Source: Cyclobacteriaceae bacterium | GTDB taxonomy: Bacteria > Bacteroidota > Bacteroidia > Cytophagales > Cyclobacteriaceae | NCBI GenBank assembly: GCA_016786585.1 | Contig: JAEUUI010000030.1 | Coordinates: 62,001-126,000 of the forward strand | DNA length: 64,000 nucleotides | Direction: 5' to 3' | Shown: in pieces, positions 7,924 to 17,230 of the stretch | Layout: each line of letters begins with the position of its first letter | How positions within the stretch are numbered: position 1 is the first letter of the stretch | Position numbers and translations under genes: made by a program | Notes under the pieces: generated by a model | The model's input: the letters and a program-made list of their open reading frames with translations, nothing else | Told to the model about the DNA's origin: nothing | Databases searched by the model: none

Positions 7924-8922
7924 ATGACCAAAATCCGGGCAGCAATTACAGGTGTAGGCGGATATGTTCCCGACTACATTCTCACCAACCAGGAACTCGA
8001 AACGATGGTAGATACCAACGATGAGTGGATCACCACCCGAACCGGTATCAAAGAAAGACGAATTCTGAAAGGCGAAGGAAAAGGCACTTCGCACATGGCT
8101 GCTGAAGCCGTGAAAGAACTTCTCAAAAAAACGAACACGGATCCGAAAGAAATAGATTTGCTGATCGTGGCTACGGTAACGCCCGACATGCCATTCCCTT
8201 CTACCGCTAACCTGGTAGCAGACATGGTAGGTGCAAGCAACTCGTTCAGTTATGATATCTCTGCCGCGTGTTCAGGATTTCTGTACGCCCTGACAACCGG
8301 TGCAAAGTTTATCGAATCGGGTACGCACAAAAAAGTAGTTGTCGTGGGTGGTGATAAAATGTCATCCATCATCAATTACAAGGACCGCGCAACATGCATC
8401 ATTTTTGGTGATGGTTGCGGAGCGGTTCTCCTCGAACCTACAACCGAACATGTAGGTGTAATTGACTCGGTATTGAAGAGCGATGGATCCGGTGCACAAT
8501 ATCTCAGCATGCCTGCCGGTGGAAGCCGTATCCCTGCTACGCACGCATCGGTAGAGGCTAATCTTCACTATGCTCAGCAGGAAGGTGCTACCGTATTTAA
8601 GTTTGCGGTTACGAACATGGCGGAGATTTCTGCAGAAGTTATGCAGCGTAACAACCTCACGAGCAACGATGTCACCTGGTTGGTTCCGCATCAGGCCAAC
8701 AAACGCATTATTGACGCTACCGCGAGCCGCATGGGCATCACAGACGACAAAGTGATGATGAACATAGAAAAATATGGTAACACTACAGCAGGAACTCTGC
8801 CCCTTTTGATGTGGGACTACGAAAAGAGGCTTAAAAAGGGAGATAATCTTATATTAGCAGCCTTTGGAGGAGGATTTACGTGGGGCGCGATCTACCTGAA
8901 ATGGGCGTATGACGGCAAATAG
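7924..8922 (+). CDS. fabH: 3-oxoacyl-ACP synthase III
   Basis: Condenses an acyl-CoA primer with malonyl-ACP to begin fatty-acid synthesis; in Bacteroidota it also selects branched primers. The 332-residue thiolase-fold protein has the complete Cys-His-Asn triad: Cys116 in SAACSGFL, His256 in VPHQANKR and Asn286 in YGNTTAG. Length is typical. It starts its own transcript (promoter near 7879) and is followed after 56 bp by efp and then accB and accC, so the region groups initiation and malonyl-CoA supply. Confidence 0.97.
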   Translation: MTKIRAAITGVGGYVPDYILTNQELETMVDTNDEWITTRTGIKERRILKGEGKGTSHMAAEAVKELLKKTNTDPKEIDLLIVATVTPDMPFPSTANLVADMVGASNSFSYDISAACSGFLYALTTGAKFIESGTHKKVVVVGGDKMSSIINYKDRATCIIFGDGCGAVLLEPTTEHVGVIDSVLKSDGSGAQYLSMPAGGSRIPATHASVEANLHYAQQEGATVFKFAVTNMAEISAEVMQRNNLTSNDVTWLVPHQANKRIIDATASRMGITDDKVMMNIEKYGNTTAGTLPLLMWDYEKRLKKGDNLILAAFGGGFTWGAIYLKWAYDGK

Positions 8923-8978
8923 GCCTTTCCAAAGCACTTTTTGAATTTGATTTGTAAATTAAGACGACTAAAAATTTT

Positions 8979-9542
8979 ATGGCATCTATCTCTGATCTCA
9001 GCAAAGGAAATTACATGCGTTACAACGGTGAAGTAATGCAGGTTGAAGAATTGCAGCACCGCACTCCCGGTAACTTACGCGCGTTCTACCAAATCAAAAT
9101 GCGTAACGTGAGAAATGGCAGGTTGGTTGAAAACCGCTTCCGTCCGGGAGATTCTGCCGAGATCCTCCGCGTAGAAACAAAAGAATATAACTACCTGTAC
9201 CAGGATGGCGACAGCCTGGTATGCATGGATAATGAAACCTTTGAGCAAATCTATCTTGACAAGAATCTGTTGGGCGATTCTTTGGCTTACATCAAAGAAG
9301 GTGTAACCTTATTGATTGCATTTGAAGATGGTAAAGACCCGATCACGGCACAAGCTCCTCCGCATGTAGTGCTGGAAGTACAATACACCGAGCCCGGCCT
9401 TGCCGGAGATACCGCTACCCGCACGCTGAAGGCAGCGAAGATGGAGAATGGCGTAGAAATTAAAGTTCCGTTGTTTGTAAACACCGGTGACAAAATTAAA
9501 GTCGACACCAGCAATGGTGCGTATGTTGAACGCGTAAAATAA
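8979..9542 (+). CDS. efp: Translation elongation factor P
   Basis: Relieves ribosome stalling at polyproline stretches by entering the E site. The 187-residue length and three-domain (KOW-like plus two OB) layout fit. The loop that carries the modified residue in other bacteria reads RTPGNLRAF at residues 28-36, so Asn32 occupies the place of the E. coli beta-lysylated Lys34 or the rhamnosylated Arg of Pseudomonas. None of the known modifications could be made on Asn, so this factor probably acts unmodified or with a different chemistry. It is 6 bp upstream of accB. Confidence 0.95.
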   Translation: MASISDLSKGNYMRYNGEVMQVEELQHRTPGNLRAFYQIKMRNVRNGRLVENRFRPGDSAEILRVETKEYNYLYQDGDSLVCMDNETFEQIYLDKNLLGDSLAYIKEGVTLLIAFEDGKDPITAQAPPHVVLEVQYTEPGLAGDTATRTLKAAKMENGVEIKVPLFVNTGDKIKVDTSNGAYVERVK

Positions 9543-9548
9543 ACTACC

Positions 9549-10088
9549 ATGGCCAAAACACGCAGCACCAAATCCGAACCTAAAACCAATTCTGCCGATA
9601 TGAAGACCACCGAGATCCGCGACCTTATCGATTTCATTTCCAAAACCGGATTGAATGAGGTAAACGTTGAAACCAAGGAGCTTAAACTTCACGTAAAGCG
9701 TGAACCCGATCAAAAAGTATTTAAATCCGTTTCTGCGGCACCGGTTCAGACTGTATCGGCACCGGTTCAGCAAACTACACCACAGGTAACTGCGCAGCCT
9801 CAGGCGACCAAGCAGGCAGCAGAAACTCCTGCAGCATCCGGTAAGAAGACGGTAGACATCAAGTCGCCAATGATTGGAACATTCTATCGCACGGCTAACC
9901 CGGAATCAGCTCCGTTTGTTTCCGTTGGCGATAAAGTATCGAAAGGCCAGACCGTTTGTATCATTGAGGCGATGAAATTGTTCAATGAAATTGAATCGGA
10001 AGTTTCCGGAACAATTGTAAAAGTAATGGTTGAAAATGCATCGCCTGTCGAATACGATCAGGTGTTATTTGTTGTAGAACCGGATTAA
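9549..10088 (+). CDS. accB: Biotin carboxyl carrier protein of acetyl-CoA carboxylase
   Basis: Carries the biotin that shuttles carboxylate in malonyl-CoA synthesis. The 179-residue protein has an N-terminal helical part (about 18-55), a Pro/Ala/Gln-rich flexible linker (about 60-98), and the C-terminal biotinyl domain with the EAMK motif; Lys143 is the biotinylated residue. It follows efp after 6 bp and precedes accC after a 105-bp spacer that carries an inverted, repeat-like sequence. Confidence 0.97.
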   Translation: MAKTRSTKSEPKTNSADMKTTEIRDLIDFISKTGLNEVNVETKELKLHVKREPDQKVFKSVSAAPVQTVSAPVQQTTPQVTAQPQATKQAAETPAASGKKTVDIKSPMIGTFYRTANPESAPFVSVGDKVSKGQTVCIIEAMKLFNEIESEVSGTIVKVMVENASPVEYDQVLFVVEPD

Positions 10089-10095
10089 TTCAGTT

Positions 10096-10185
10096 AAGAT
10101 TTTAGACGTAAGATTTTAGATTTATTGATCACGTCAACCCGTGTGCGTAAATCAAAATCTCAAATCGTAAATCAAAAATCTAAAG
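10096..10185. repeat. Imperfect inverted repeat in the accB-accC spacer
   Basis: The left part (10096-10124) contains the 11-mer AAGATTTTAGA twice (10096-10106 and 10110-10120). The right part (10148-10185) holds several TAAATC/AAAATCT units that are roughly the reverse complement of the left. The whole spacer between accB and accC is made of this. Such A/T-rich decorations occur in intergenic regions of other Bacteroidota genomes as I recall, but their function is unknown. Confidence 0.65.
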
Positions 10186-10193
10186 TTAGAATT

Positions 10194-11543
10194 ATGTTTA
10201 AAAAGATATTAATCGCGAACCGCGGAGAGATTGCCCTACGGATCATCCGTACGTGCCGCGAAATGGGAATAAAAACAGTTGCCGTCTATTCAACTGCCGA
10301 TCGCGAAAGTCTGCACGTACGCTTTGCCGATGAAGCTGTTTGTATCGGTGACGCTCCAAGCAAAGATTCATACCTCAATATTCCCCGCATCATATCGGCT
10401 GCGGAAATTACTGGCGCAGATGCTATTCACCCGGGCTACGGATTCTTATCTGAGCGCGCTGAGTTCTCTGCGATCTGTCATGAGTACGGCATCAAGTTTA
10501 TCGGGCCCTCGCCTGCCATGATCAACGCCATGGGCGACAAAGCCACAGCTAAAGACACGATGAAGAAAGCCGGTGTTCCGGTTATCCCCGGATCGGACGG
10601 ACTGCTCGATACGATGGAGCAGGGAATGAAACTTGCCAAAGAAATTAAATACCCCGTTATCGTGAAGGCAACTGCCGGAGGCGGTGGTAAGGGTATGCGC
10701 ATCATTAACAATGAAAGCGAATTCAAAAAAGCCTGGGATGACGCCAAGCGCGAAGCGGGTGCTGCTTTCGGAAACGATGGCTTGTACCTCGAAAAATTTG
10801 TTGAAGAGCCGCGTCACATTGAAATTCAGTTGGTAGGCGATCAGTACGGAAAAGCCTGTCATTTGTCGGAACGTGATTGTTCTATTCAGCGCAGGCACCA
10901 GAAACTGGTAGAAGAAACACCTTCTCCGATCGTGACGCAAGAACTCCGCGAGAAGATGGGCGCTGCCGCCATTAAAGGTGCGATGGCCATCAACTACGAA
11001 GGTGTTGGAACAATCGAATTCCTGGTGGACAAGCATGGCGACTTCTACTTCATGGAAATGAATACCCGTATCCAGGTGGAGCACCCGATCACGGAAGAAG
11101 TTACCGACTACGATTTGATCAAAGAACAAATCAAGGTTGCTGCAGGTGTTCCGATTTCCGGAAAGAACTATTTCCCGAATTTGTATTCAATGGAATGCCG
11201 GATTAACGCGGAAGATCCGGCTAACGGATTCAGACCATCACCTGGAAAGATCACGCACCTGCACATGCCGGGCGGACATGGCGTTCGTATCGACAGCCAC
11301 GTATATGCGGGTTACACCATCCCTCCGAACTACGATTCAATGATCGCCAAGCTTATTGTCAGCGGACAATCACGCGAGGAGGTTATCACACGCATGAAGC
11401 GCGCGTTACAGGAATTTGTGATCGAAGGAATCAAGACAACAATTCCGTTCCACATCAAACTGATGGACAACCCGACATTCCGTTCCGGTAAGTTCACAAC
11501 CAAGTTTTTGGAAACAAGCTTTGACTTCTCTGATTTGAAATAA
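10194..11543 (+). CDS. accC: Biotin carboxylase subunit of acetyl-CoA carboxylase
   Basis: ATP-dependent carboxylation of biotin on AccB. I chose the ATG at 10194, which gives a 449-residue protein starting [17 protein letters not shown], the standard family start; the frame runs upstream into the repeat spacer but that part is not conserved. The ATP-grasp glycine loop [11 protein letters not shown], the catalytic [11 protein letters not shown] segment and the C-terminal domain are all present. It is the last gene of the efp-accB-accC run and has a strong terminator 26 bp downstream. Confidence 0.97.
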   Translation: MFKKILIANRGEIALRIIRTCREMGIKTVAVYSTADRESLHVRFADEAVCIGDAPSKDSYLNIPRIISAAEITGADAIHPGYGFLSERAEFSAICHEYGIKFIGPSPAMINAMGDKATAKDTMKKAGVPVIPGSDGLLDTMEQGMKLAKEIKYPVIVKATAGGGGKGMRIINNESEFKKAWDDAKREAGAAFGNDGLYLEKFVEEPRHIEIQLVGDQYGKACHLSERDCSIQRRHQKLVEETPSPIVTQELREKMGAAAIKGAMAINYEGVGTIEFLVDKHGDFYFMEMNTRIQVEHPITEEVTDYDLIKEQIKVAAGVPISGKNYFPNLYSMECRINAEDPANGFRPSPGKITHLHMPGGHGVRIDSHVYAGYTIPPNYDSMIAKLIVSGQSREEVITRMKRALQEFVIEGIKTTIPFHIKLMDNPTFRSGKFTTKFLETSFDFSDLK

Positions 11544-11568
11544 GAGAAGAGCTTTATCGATAAAAAGG

Positions 11569-11594
11569 AAGCGAGGTCAACGCCTCGCTTTTTT
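11569..11594 (+). terminator. Terminator between accC and the convergent isomerase gene
   Basis: An 8-bp perfect stem (11569-11576 with 11583-11590) with a 6-base loop, followed by a T-run on the plus strand. Read on the minus strand it is followed by CC and then a T5 run, so it can serve both converging genes. Confidence 0.9.
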
Positions 11595-11615
11595 GTTTAT
11601 AACGCTATCAATTCA

Positions 11616-12509
11616 TTAAACATCACAAATCGTAACGCCCTGTTTTAACGAAGCGATCTTGTCGGGACGTCTCGGGATAAACTCCTGCCCTACATATCCT
11701 TTAAAACCTGTTTCAACAATAGCACGCATAATAGCAGGATAGTTAAGTTCCTGTGTGTCATCAATTTCAGCCCGGCCCGGAACACCTCCGGTGTGATAAT
11801 GTGAGATGTATTTTGCGTGCTTGCGGATGGTAGCGATTACATCGCCCTCCATGATCTGCATGTGGTAGATGTCGTAAAGCAATTTAAATCTATCAGATCC
11901 AATTTTTTCGCACAACGCAACGCCCCATTCTGTACGATCGCATTGATAGTCGTGATGATCAACCTTACTGTTCAGTAATTCCATCGCCAGAGTGATCTTG
12001 TATTGTTCAGCAACACCCATCAGCCGTTTCAAACCCACCGCACAGTTTTCAATTCCTTTCTCATCTGCCAGTCCGCGTCTGTTTCCGGAGAAGCAAATCA
12101 GTTGTGTAATTCCCGCGGCAGCAGCCTTCGGAATAAGTTCGGTGTATCGTGTGACGAGTTCATCATGCAAGGCCGGATTGTTAAATCCTTCCGTAATTCC
12201 CTTCTCAGCACTCCAGCCCATTGCGGCCGTTAGTCCGTAACGCTTGAGGATCGGCCATTCATCGGGACCCGTCAATTCAATTGAAGCGAGACCAATTGCA
12301 CTAGCTGCTTTGCATAAATCTTCGAACGGGATGTCGTTATAGCACCAGCGACAGACAGAATGATTAATCTTACCCTTGAGCTTATCATCAAGAATGCGTT
12401 CCGTTGCCTGAACACGATGCGACAGCGACATGCCGGCAATCGCAACCGCTGCCGATCCGGCCATTTTCTTTAGTGCGCTCCTGCGCGAATCATCAAACGT
12501 TTTACTCAT
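11616..12509 (-). CDS. Tat-exported hydroxypyruvate isomerase-like TIM-barrel protein
   Basis: A 297-residue protein with a twin-arginine signal (SRRSALKK at about residues 8-15, then a hydrophobic stretch and an AxA-like end), followed by an AP-endonuclease-2/hydroxypyruvate isomerase TIM barrel. Metal-site residues appear in MELLNSKVDHHDY, LLYDIYHMQ and GQEFIPRR. The family includes hydroxypyruvate and keto-sugar isomerases and epimerases; the actual substrate is unknown. It lies 18 bp downstream of the large ThuA/dehydrogenase lipoprotein gene and is probably its operon partner, which suggests a role in periplasmic sugar conversion. Confidence 0.82.
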   Translation of the reverse strand: MSKTFDDSRRSALKKMAGSAAVAIAGMSLSHRVQATERILDDKLKGKINHSVCRWCYNDIPFEDLCKAASAIGLASIELTGPDEWPILKRYGLTAAMGWSAEKGITEGFNNPALHDELVTRYTELIPKAAAAGITQLICFSGNRRGLADEKGIENCAVGLKRLMGVAEQYKITLAMELLNSKVDHHDYQCDRTEWGVALCEKIGSDRFKLLYDIYHMQIMEGDVIATIRKHAKYISHYHTGGVPGRAEIDDTQELNYPAIMRAIVETGFKGYVGQEFIPRRPDKIASLKQGVTICDV

Positions 12510-12527
12510 AGCTCGATAAGGTTAGAA

Positions 12528-15500
12528 TCACTGCTTAAACTCGATCCAATCGAGATCAAGCATATGATCATTTGGTTCTTCGTTTCTGATAATCACAAAA
12601 TACAAATCGTTTATTCCGCCAGGGTCTTTAATGGGAGCGTTCAACAGCCTGAATTTCTTCCAATCACCGGTCTTTGTGTACGGTGCCATACTGATCAATT
12701 CTCCTTTTGGCGACCCTACATGCACCTCAATCGCTGCATCGCGATTCAGCGAAGCGTAATTATAGGTCAATTGTTTGATGCCTTTCAAATCAATGTTCTT
12801 CAATACAAAATACGATTTGTTGTGAACACTTCCGATCGTATGATCTCCCAGCTTGATGTTGTGTAAAATATCCGCTTCTTCGACCTGAACTTTTGCCGGA
12901 CGTAAAACCAGCGATGCGCTACCGGTCAACGGAACGGCTTCTCCGCCCTTATCGGTATAGCTCGCATGCAGCACGTAGCGGCCTTTGCCATCCGATTTTG
13001 GCTGATCCTTAAATGTAACTGAACCGGCCTGCGGTAAGCTCTTTGGTTTGTCGCCTGCGAGTGAAAGGATATACGAAACAATTTTGCCAACATCTTCCCG
13101 CGCCAGCTGCGGATGCGCGCTCATGGTCGGCTCACCCCACACTCCACCTCCACCCTGTATGATCTTGGTAATCAGCCTTTCAGGGGAAGCCTTGTCGTTC
13201 TTATACCGTTTTGAAATCTCCATGAAGGCCGGGCCAATAGATTTACCTTCCAACTGGTGACATGTTTTACAATCGCTGGCTTCAATCATGGCTTTACCGG
13301 GATGAAGCGTAACTGCCTGATGACCAACCTGACCAGATACTTTCTCTGCATAATTGAGCGCAATCATCATATTATTCGGATCGATTTGCTCGTCTTCCTT
13401 GTCGGTAATTTCAACTTGATACGAAAGTGGTTTCTTGTCAAAGAAGAATGTGCTGTTATCGATGGTTTTGATGACAACGGAAGGTATAGTATTACCAACC
13501 TTAACCTTTATGACTTCTGAATCTCTTGCACCGGAAGGATCGGACACGTAAAGCGTAACGGAGTACACACCACTCTTTGTAAACGTATACTCAACGTCAG
13601 CTGTGCTAAACTTCTCCCCTTCAATCGACCATTCGTATTTCAACGCGTCATCGTCAGAGTCGGAACTTGTTTTACCACTTAATTTCACTTTCATTGGCGC
13701 GATGCCGATGGTGTCAGAAACGGTTATTCGTGATATTGGCTTGCGATTGCCCCCATTGTAGTCAATGCGAACCAAACGCGCATCTACGTTGTCGATACCA
13801 TAAACCGATCCGTACTCCAGCATATAAAACGATCCCTCCGGACCAACCTCCAGATCAATCGGTCGTCTGAAATCACCCGAAGCCGACATAAATGGTTCCA
13901 TGCGAACGTAGTTATGATTTTCATCCAATCGCACGGCAAATACCCAGTTGCGCATCCAGTCGTAGATAAAAAGGCTCTTATCAAAGTACTCCGGAAACTT
14001 TGTATTCGACTTCAGATCTTTATTGAAATGGTATACCGGACCCGCCAGCGCGCTGCGCCCGCCTGTACCAACATCCGGAAATTCATCCGACTTTGCATAT
14101 GGATACCAGATCATAGCTTTTTGTGCCGGAGGAAGATCCTTAAGTCCTGTGTTATTCACCGATGCATTGACCGGAGCTTCAGGATTGTACAATGCCCCCA
14201 GTATTTTATTCACAAAATCATACTCAGGGTAAGGCTTACTGTCGCCTACGAAATACGGCCAACCAAAATTGCCAGCTTTCTTCGCCTGGTTGATTTCATC
14301 GTAGCCACGGGGCCCATGTGTACCATCGTTGCCGGCATCCGGACCAATTTCTCCCCAGTAGACAATTGAAGTTTCCTGATCGACCGACATGCGGTATGGA
14401 TTGCGACAGCCCATCGCATAAACCTCCGGACTTGTACCGGAAGTTCCTTTCGGGAATAAATTGCCTTCGGGAATTGTATACGTTCCATCAGCCTCCGGAT
14501 GAATTCTTAAAATCTTCCCACGGAGATCGTTGGTATTACCCGCAGAACGTTGTGCATCATAAATAATCCTTCCGGGGATTTCGTCCAGCGGAGCGTAACC
14601 GTCAGAAGCAAACGGTACTGTATTGTCACCGGTCGACATATAAAGATTCTTATCCTTATCCCAAGCAAGTGAGCCACCGGCATGTGCTCCGATCTCCGCT
14701 TCAAGCGGAATTTTGATCAGTATTTGCTCAGACTTGAGATCGATTACATTGTCTTTGCTGACTTTAAACCGCGAGATGTTTTGATGAATCGGTAATTCGT
14801 TCGGAGTGTAAAAAAGATACAAGTAATTGTTTTTGTCGAAGTCAGGGTCAATGATTAATCCAAGAATTCCGCTTCCGAAATTCTCATCGGAATCAGGCAT
14901 CACATTGAACTTATGCAGCAGCTTGTGTGAGTTTTCTGCTGGCACGTAAACGTACAGACTGCCTGAGCGTTCCGCGAAGAAAACGCGGCCGTCATTGGCG
15001 ACTGCAAGTTCCATTGGCTCATTAAGGTCGTTCGCCAGAATTGTTTTTGTAAACCGATTTTCTTCCGGGGTCTTTACCGCATAGGCCTTACTATAGTCGA
15101 GCGAAACGTTATCGCCCATAGCATAGCGAATGCCTCCTAAAAGGTGTTTTAAAAATAACGGCTCCGCGTACGCTTCTTTTGTATGACCTCCACCGGTATA
15201 GAACGCACGCCCGCCATCAAATGCATGATACCATGCAATGGGGTGGTTAGCTCCGTTCTCCCCTCCTTCATATGTCTTTTCATCAAGCTCAGCTAAGACA
15301 TGAATGCCCGTATAGATGTTTTTATAATTGTACCACTCATCTGTTCGCTCCCATCGTGTTAGTAAACCTTTCATAGATATATGGGTTGTGTCGATCACCC
15401 GAATAGCGGCTGGCTGAATCGCAGGATGACTTAGAAAATATGCGCCCACCAGCCGGTTATACCACGGCCACTCATATTCCGTATCGGCAGCAGCGTGAAT

Positions 15501-15836
15501 ACCAACGTATCCGCCTCCCGCCTGGATGTAGCGCTCGAAGGCCAATTGCTGATCGGCATTCAGCACGTTTCTCGTGGTGCTGAGAAACACAACCGCCTTG
15601 TATTTTTTCAGCCGGCTTTCAGTAAAGAATGACGCATCTTTTGTGGTATCAACTTCAAAACCATTTTCAGCACCAAGCTTTCGAAGCGCCTCAATTCCTG
15701 TCGGGATAGACTCATGGTAGAATCCGGCCGTTTTACTAAAAACAAGAACTCGTGGAGTGTTGTCGGTACAACCTGTAATCAGGCAAAGCGATAAAAACGT
15801 TAATGAATAGAATAGAACGCGGCTGTATTTAACCAT
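12528..15836 (-). CDS. ThuA / sugar dehydrogenase / PKD / cytochrome c / CBM fusion lipoprotein
   Basis: A 1102-residue lipoprotein (signal peptide with lipobox LITGC, Cys23). In order: a ThuA-like domain (about 28-243), a PQQ-type glucose/sorbosone dehydrogenase beta-propeller (about 255-690), a PKD domain (about 695-775), a monohaem cytochrome c domain with CKTCH at 856-860 and a likely axial methionine in EPTMSAHP, and a C-terminal CBM6-like jelly roll (about 980-1102). The architecture implies binding of a polysaccharide, oxidation of a sugar unit and electron transfer through the attached haem at the cell surface or in the periplasm. The substrate is unknown. The first gene of an operon with the Tat-exported isomerase-like protein. 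Confidence 0.88.
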   Translation of the reverse strand: MVKYSRVLFYSLTFLSLCLITGCTDNTPRVLVFSKTAGFYHESIPTGIEALRKLGAENGFEVDTTKDASFFTESRLKKYKAVVFLSTTRNVLNADQQLAFERYIQAGGGYVGIHAAADTEYEWPWYNRLVGAYFLSHPAIQPAAIRVIDTTHISMKGLLTRWERTDEWYNYKNIYTGIHVLAELDEKTYEGGENGANHPIAWYHAFDGGRAFYTGGGHTKEAYAEPLFLKHLLGGIRYAMGDNVSLDYSKAYAVKTPEENRFTKTILANDLNEPMELAVANDGRVFFAERSGSLYVYVPAENSHKLLHKFNVMPDSDENFGSGILGLIIDPDFDKNNYLYLFYTPNELPIHQNISRFKVSKDNVIDLKSEQILIKIPLEAEIGAHAGGSLAWDKDKNLYMSTGDNTVPFASDGYAPLDEIPGRIIYDAQRSAGNTNDLRGKILRIHPEADGTYTIPEGNLFPKGTSGTSPEVYAMGCRNPYRMSVDQETSIVYWGEIGPDAGNDGTHGPRGYDEINQAKKAGNFGWPYFVGDSKPYPEYDFVNKILGALYNPEAPVNASVNNTGLKDLPPAQKAMIWYPYAKSDEFPDVGTGGRSALAGPVYHFNKDLKSNTKFPEYFDKSLFIYDWMRNWVFAVRLDENHNYVRMEPFMSASGDFRRPIDLEVGPEGSFYMLEYGSVYGIDNVDARLVRIDYNGGNRKPISRITVSDTIGIAPMKVKLSGKTSSDSDDDALKYEWSIEGEKFSTADVEYTFTKSGVYSVTLYVSDPSGARDSEVIKVKVGNTIPSVVIKTIDNSTFFFDKKPLSYQVEITDKEDEQIDPNNMMIALNYAEKVSGQVGHQAVTLHPGKAMIEASDCKTCHQLEGKSIGPAFMEISKRYKNDKASPERLITKIIQGGGGVWGEPTMSAHPQLAREDVGKIVSYILSLAGDKPKSLPQAGSVTFKDQPKSDGKGRYVLHASYTDKGGEAVPLTGSASLVLRPAKVQVEEADILHNIKLGDHTIGSVHNKSYFVLKNIDLKGIKQLTYNYASLNRDAAIEVHVGSPKGELISMAPYTKTGDWKKFRLLNAPIKDPGGINDLYFVIIRNEEPNDHMLDLDWIEFKQ

Positions 15837-15928
15837 GGTGCAGAGATAGGATCAGGTGATAGTTACTACAGCCTTGAAGCTACTTATTTTCTGATAAAAA
15901 AGCTTCGCAAAAGACTAGTTTCAATGTG

Positions 15929-15936
15929 TATATTTG
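15929..15936 (+). promoter_or_regulatory. -7 box directly before the small-protein/nucleotidyltransferase pair
   Basis: TATATTTG is a perfect TAnnTTTG match and ends only 5 bp before the ATG at 15942. Transcription would begin at or next to the start codon, so the message is probably leaderless. TTCG at 15904-15907 may act as a weak -33 element with 21-bp spacing. Confidence 0.55.
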
Positions 15937-15941
15937 TAAAG

Positions 15942-16136
15942 ATGAAGGCAGAAATATTCGATATTACCACAGCAAAGTCTGAGCAGCTGCAATCCGAAAT
16001 ACTATTATCGCCTGAAGAAAGACTTTTACTATGCCTTGACCTTACCGATCTAAGCGCAGCTATTTCGAAACATGAGATAGCTTATCAAAAAGACGATATC
16101 GAATGGATAGAATTGTCGCTTACTAGGAAATCATGA
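15942..16136 (+). CDS. Small protein paired with a nucleotidyltransferase
   Basis: A 64-residue protein starting MKAEIFDITTAKSEQL. I chose the ATG at 15942 because the longer frame from 15924 runs through a perfect -7 box. It is acidic in its second half and probably helical, with LSPEERLLLCLDLTDL as a clear amphipathic helix. I recognise no domain. The stop codon overlaps the start of the nucleotidyltransferase gene by 4 bp (ATGA), so both are made from one message, as in toxin-antitoxin pairs. Its role as partner or antitoxin is inference. Confidence 0.7.
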   Translation: MKAEIFDITTAKSEQLQSEILLSPEERLLLCLDLTDLSAAISKHEIAYQKDDIEWIELSLTRKS

Positions 16137-16594
16137 ACAATGTTCGTGAAGCGCTGCAAAAGGTATGCGAACTTCTTAATAAGCATGAAGTCGACTACAT
16201 ATTAATTGGTGGTGTAGCGGTTGGTTTTCATGGATTTCCAAGGGCAACGGCCGACATAGATTTCTGGTACAACCCAACGGACGAGAACTTCATTAAGATT
16301 GTTAGTGCACTGACCGATTTCGGTGTGGATACCTCTTCTTTAAAGAATCTGGTTTTTGACAAGGATAAAACTTTTTTGAGAGTGCCTCAACTTGGCTTCA
16401 GAACAGAGTTTCTCCCAAAGATTCCGGGAATACAGTCGTTTAGTCAAGCAAAGAGAAATGCGGTTCAAACAAAACTCGATGGGACTACGGTGTTTATACT
16501 GAGTTATGACGATCTTATCAAAAATAAAGAAACGCTTAACCGAAAGATAGATCAACTCGATGTGGAGGAGTTGAAAAAAAGGAACAAAAAATAA
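16133..16594 (+). CDS. Nucleotidyltransferase-fold protein (DUF6036/AbiEii-like)
   Basis: A 153-residue protein with the minimal nucleotidyltransferase core: IGGVAVGFHGFPRATADIDFWY at about residues 22-43 combines the glycine motif with the Asp-x-Asp metal site (ADIDFW). The third acidic residue is not obvious. Related proteins occur as stand-alone antitoxin or toxin components of the AbiEii/MNT kind and as DUF6036 proteins. The 4-bp overlap with the 64-residue gene upstream makes this a two-gene module. The convergent DUF3109 gene ends 1 bp beyond the stop. Confidence 0.75.
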   Translation: MNNVREALQKVCELLNKHEVDYILIGGVAVGFHGFPRATADIDFWYNPTDENFIKIVSALTDFGVDTSSLKNLVFDKDKTFLRVPQLGFRTEFLPKIPGIQSFSQAKRNAVQTKLDGTTVFILSYDDLIKNKETLNRKIDQLDVEELKKRNKK

Positions 16595-16595
16595 G

Positions 16596-17177
16596 CTATT
16601 TCTTGCGTTCCAGCAGGTATGCTTCAATAACTGCCTCTAGTTCATCGTACCACGCTTTCCCATACTTGCGAATCAGCGGGTCCTTCAAAAATTTATAAAC
16701 AGGTACCTGCAGTTCCTTTCCAAGCGTGCATGCTGGTGAGCAAATGCTCCACTTGTGATAGTTCAACGCTTCGAAATGCTTCTTTTTGGTAATGCGTATC
16801 GGGTAGAGATGACACGAGATCGGCTTCTTCCAGTTAATCTTCCCATCGAGGTAAGCCTGCTCAATACCACACTTTAGAATATTCTTGTCGTCATAAATCG
16901 CATACGCACATTCACGCCCTTTAATGGTAGGAGTTGAAAGGTCGCCATCTTCATCCAGCACATGTGTTCCCTGTTTTTCGATTGCCTTGATCCCGGCCTC
17001 CGATAAATATGGCTTAACTTCGGGATAAATCTCTTTCAGTATCTCAAGTTCATCTTCGTCAAGCGGGGCGCCATAATCACCTTCCACGCAGCAGGCGCCT
17101 TTGCACTTCTCCAGGTTGCAGACGAATTCTTTTTCGATCACATCGTCTGATATCAATATCTCTCCTACTTGCAGCAT
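16596..17177 (-). CDS. DUF3109 family cysteine-rich protein
   Basis: A 193-residue cytoplasmic protein of the Bacteroidota-common DUF3109 family. The N-terminal signature [20 protein letters not shown] puts four cysteines close together, with further cysteines in [22 protein letters not shown] and SICSPAC; the spacing suggests an iron-sulfur or zinc site. The biochemical role is unknown. It lies 53 bp downstream of the TcmP-like gene on the same strand and may be cotranscribed. Confidence 0.88.
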   Translation of the reverse strand: MLQVGEILISDDVIEKEFVCNLEKCKGACCVEGDYGAPLDEDELEILKEIYPEVKPYLSEAGIKAIEKQGTHVLDEDGDLSTPTIKGRECAYAIYDDKNILKCGIEQAYLDGKINWKKPISCHLYPIRITKKKHFEALNYHKWSICSPACTLGKELQVPVYKFLKDPLIRKYGKAWYDELEAVIEAYLLERKK

Positions 17178-17230
17178 AAATTAACGTGTAAAGGAGCTAA
17201 CGCTCTTTATAATATGTTCGTTCCGGACCG

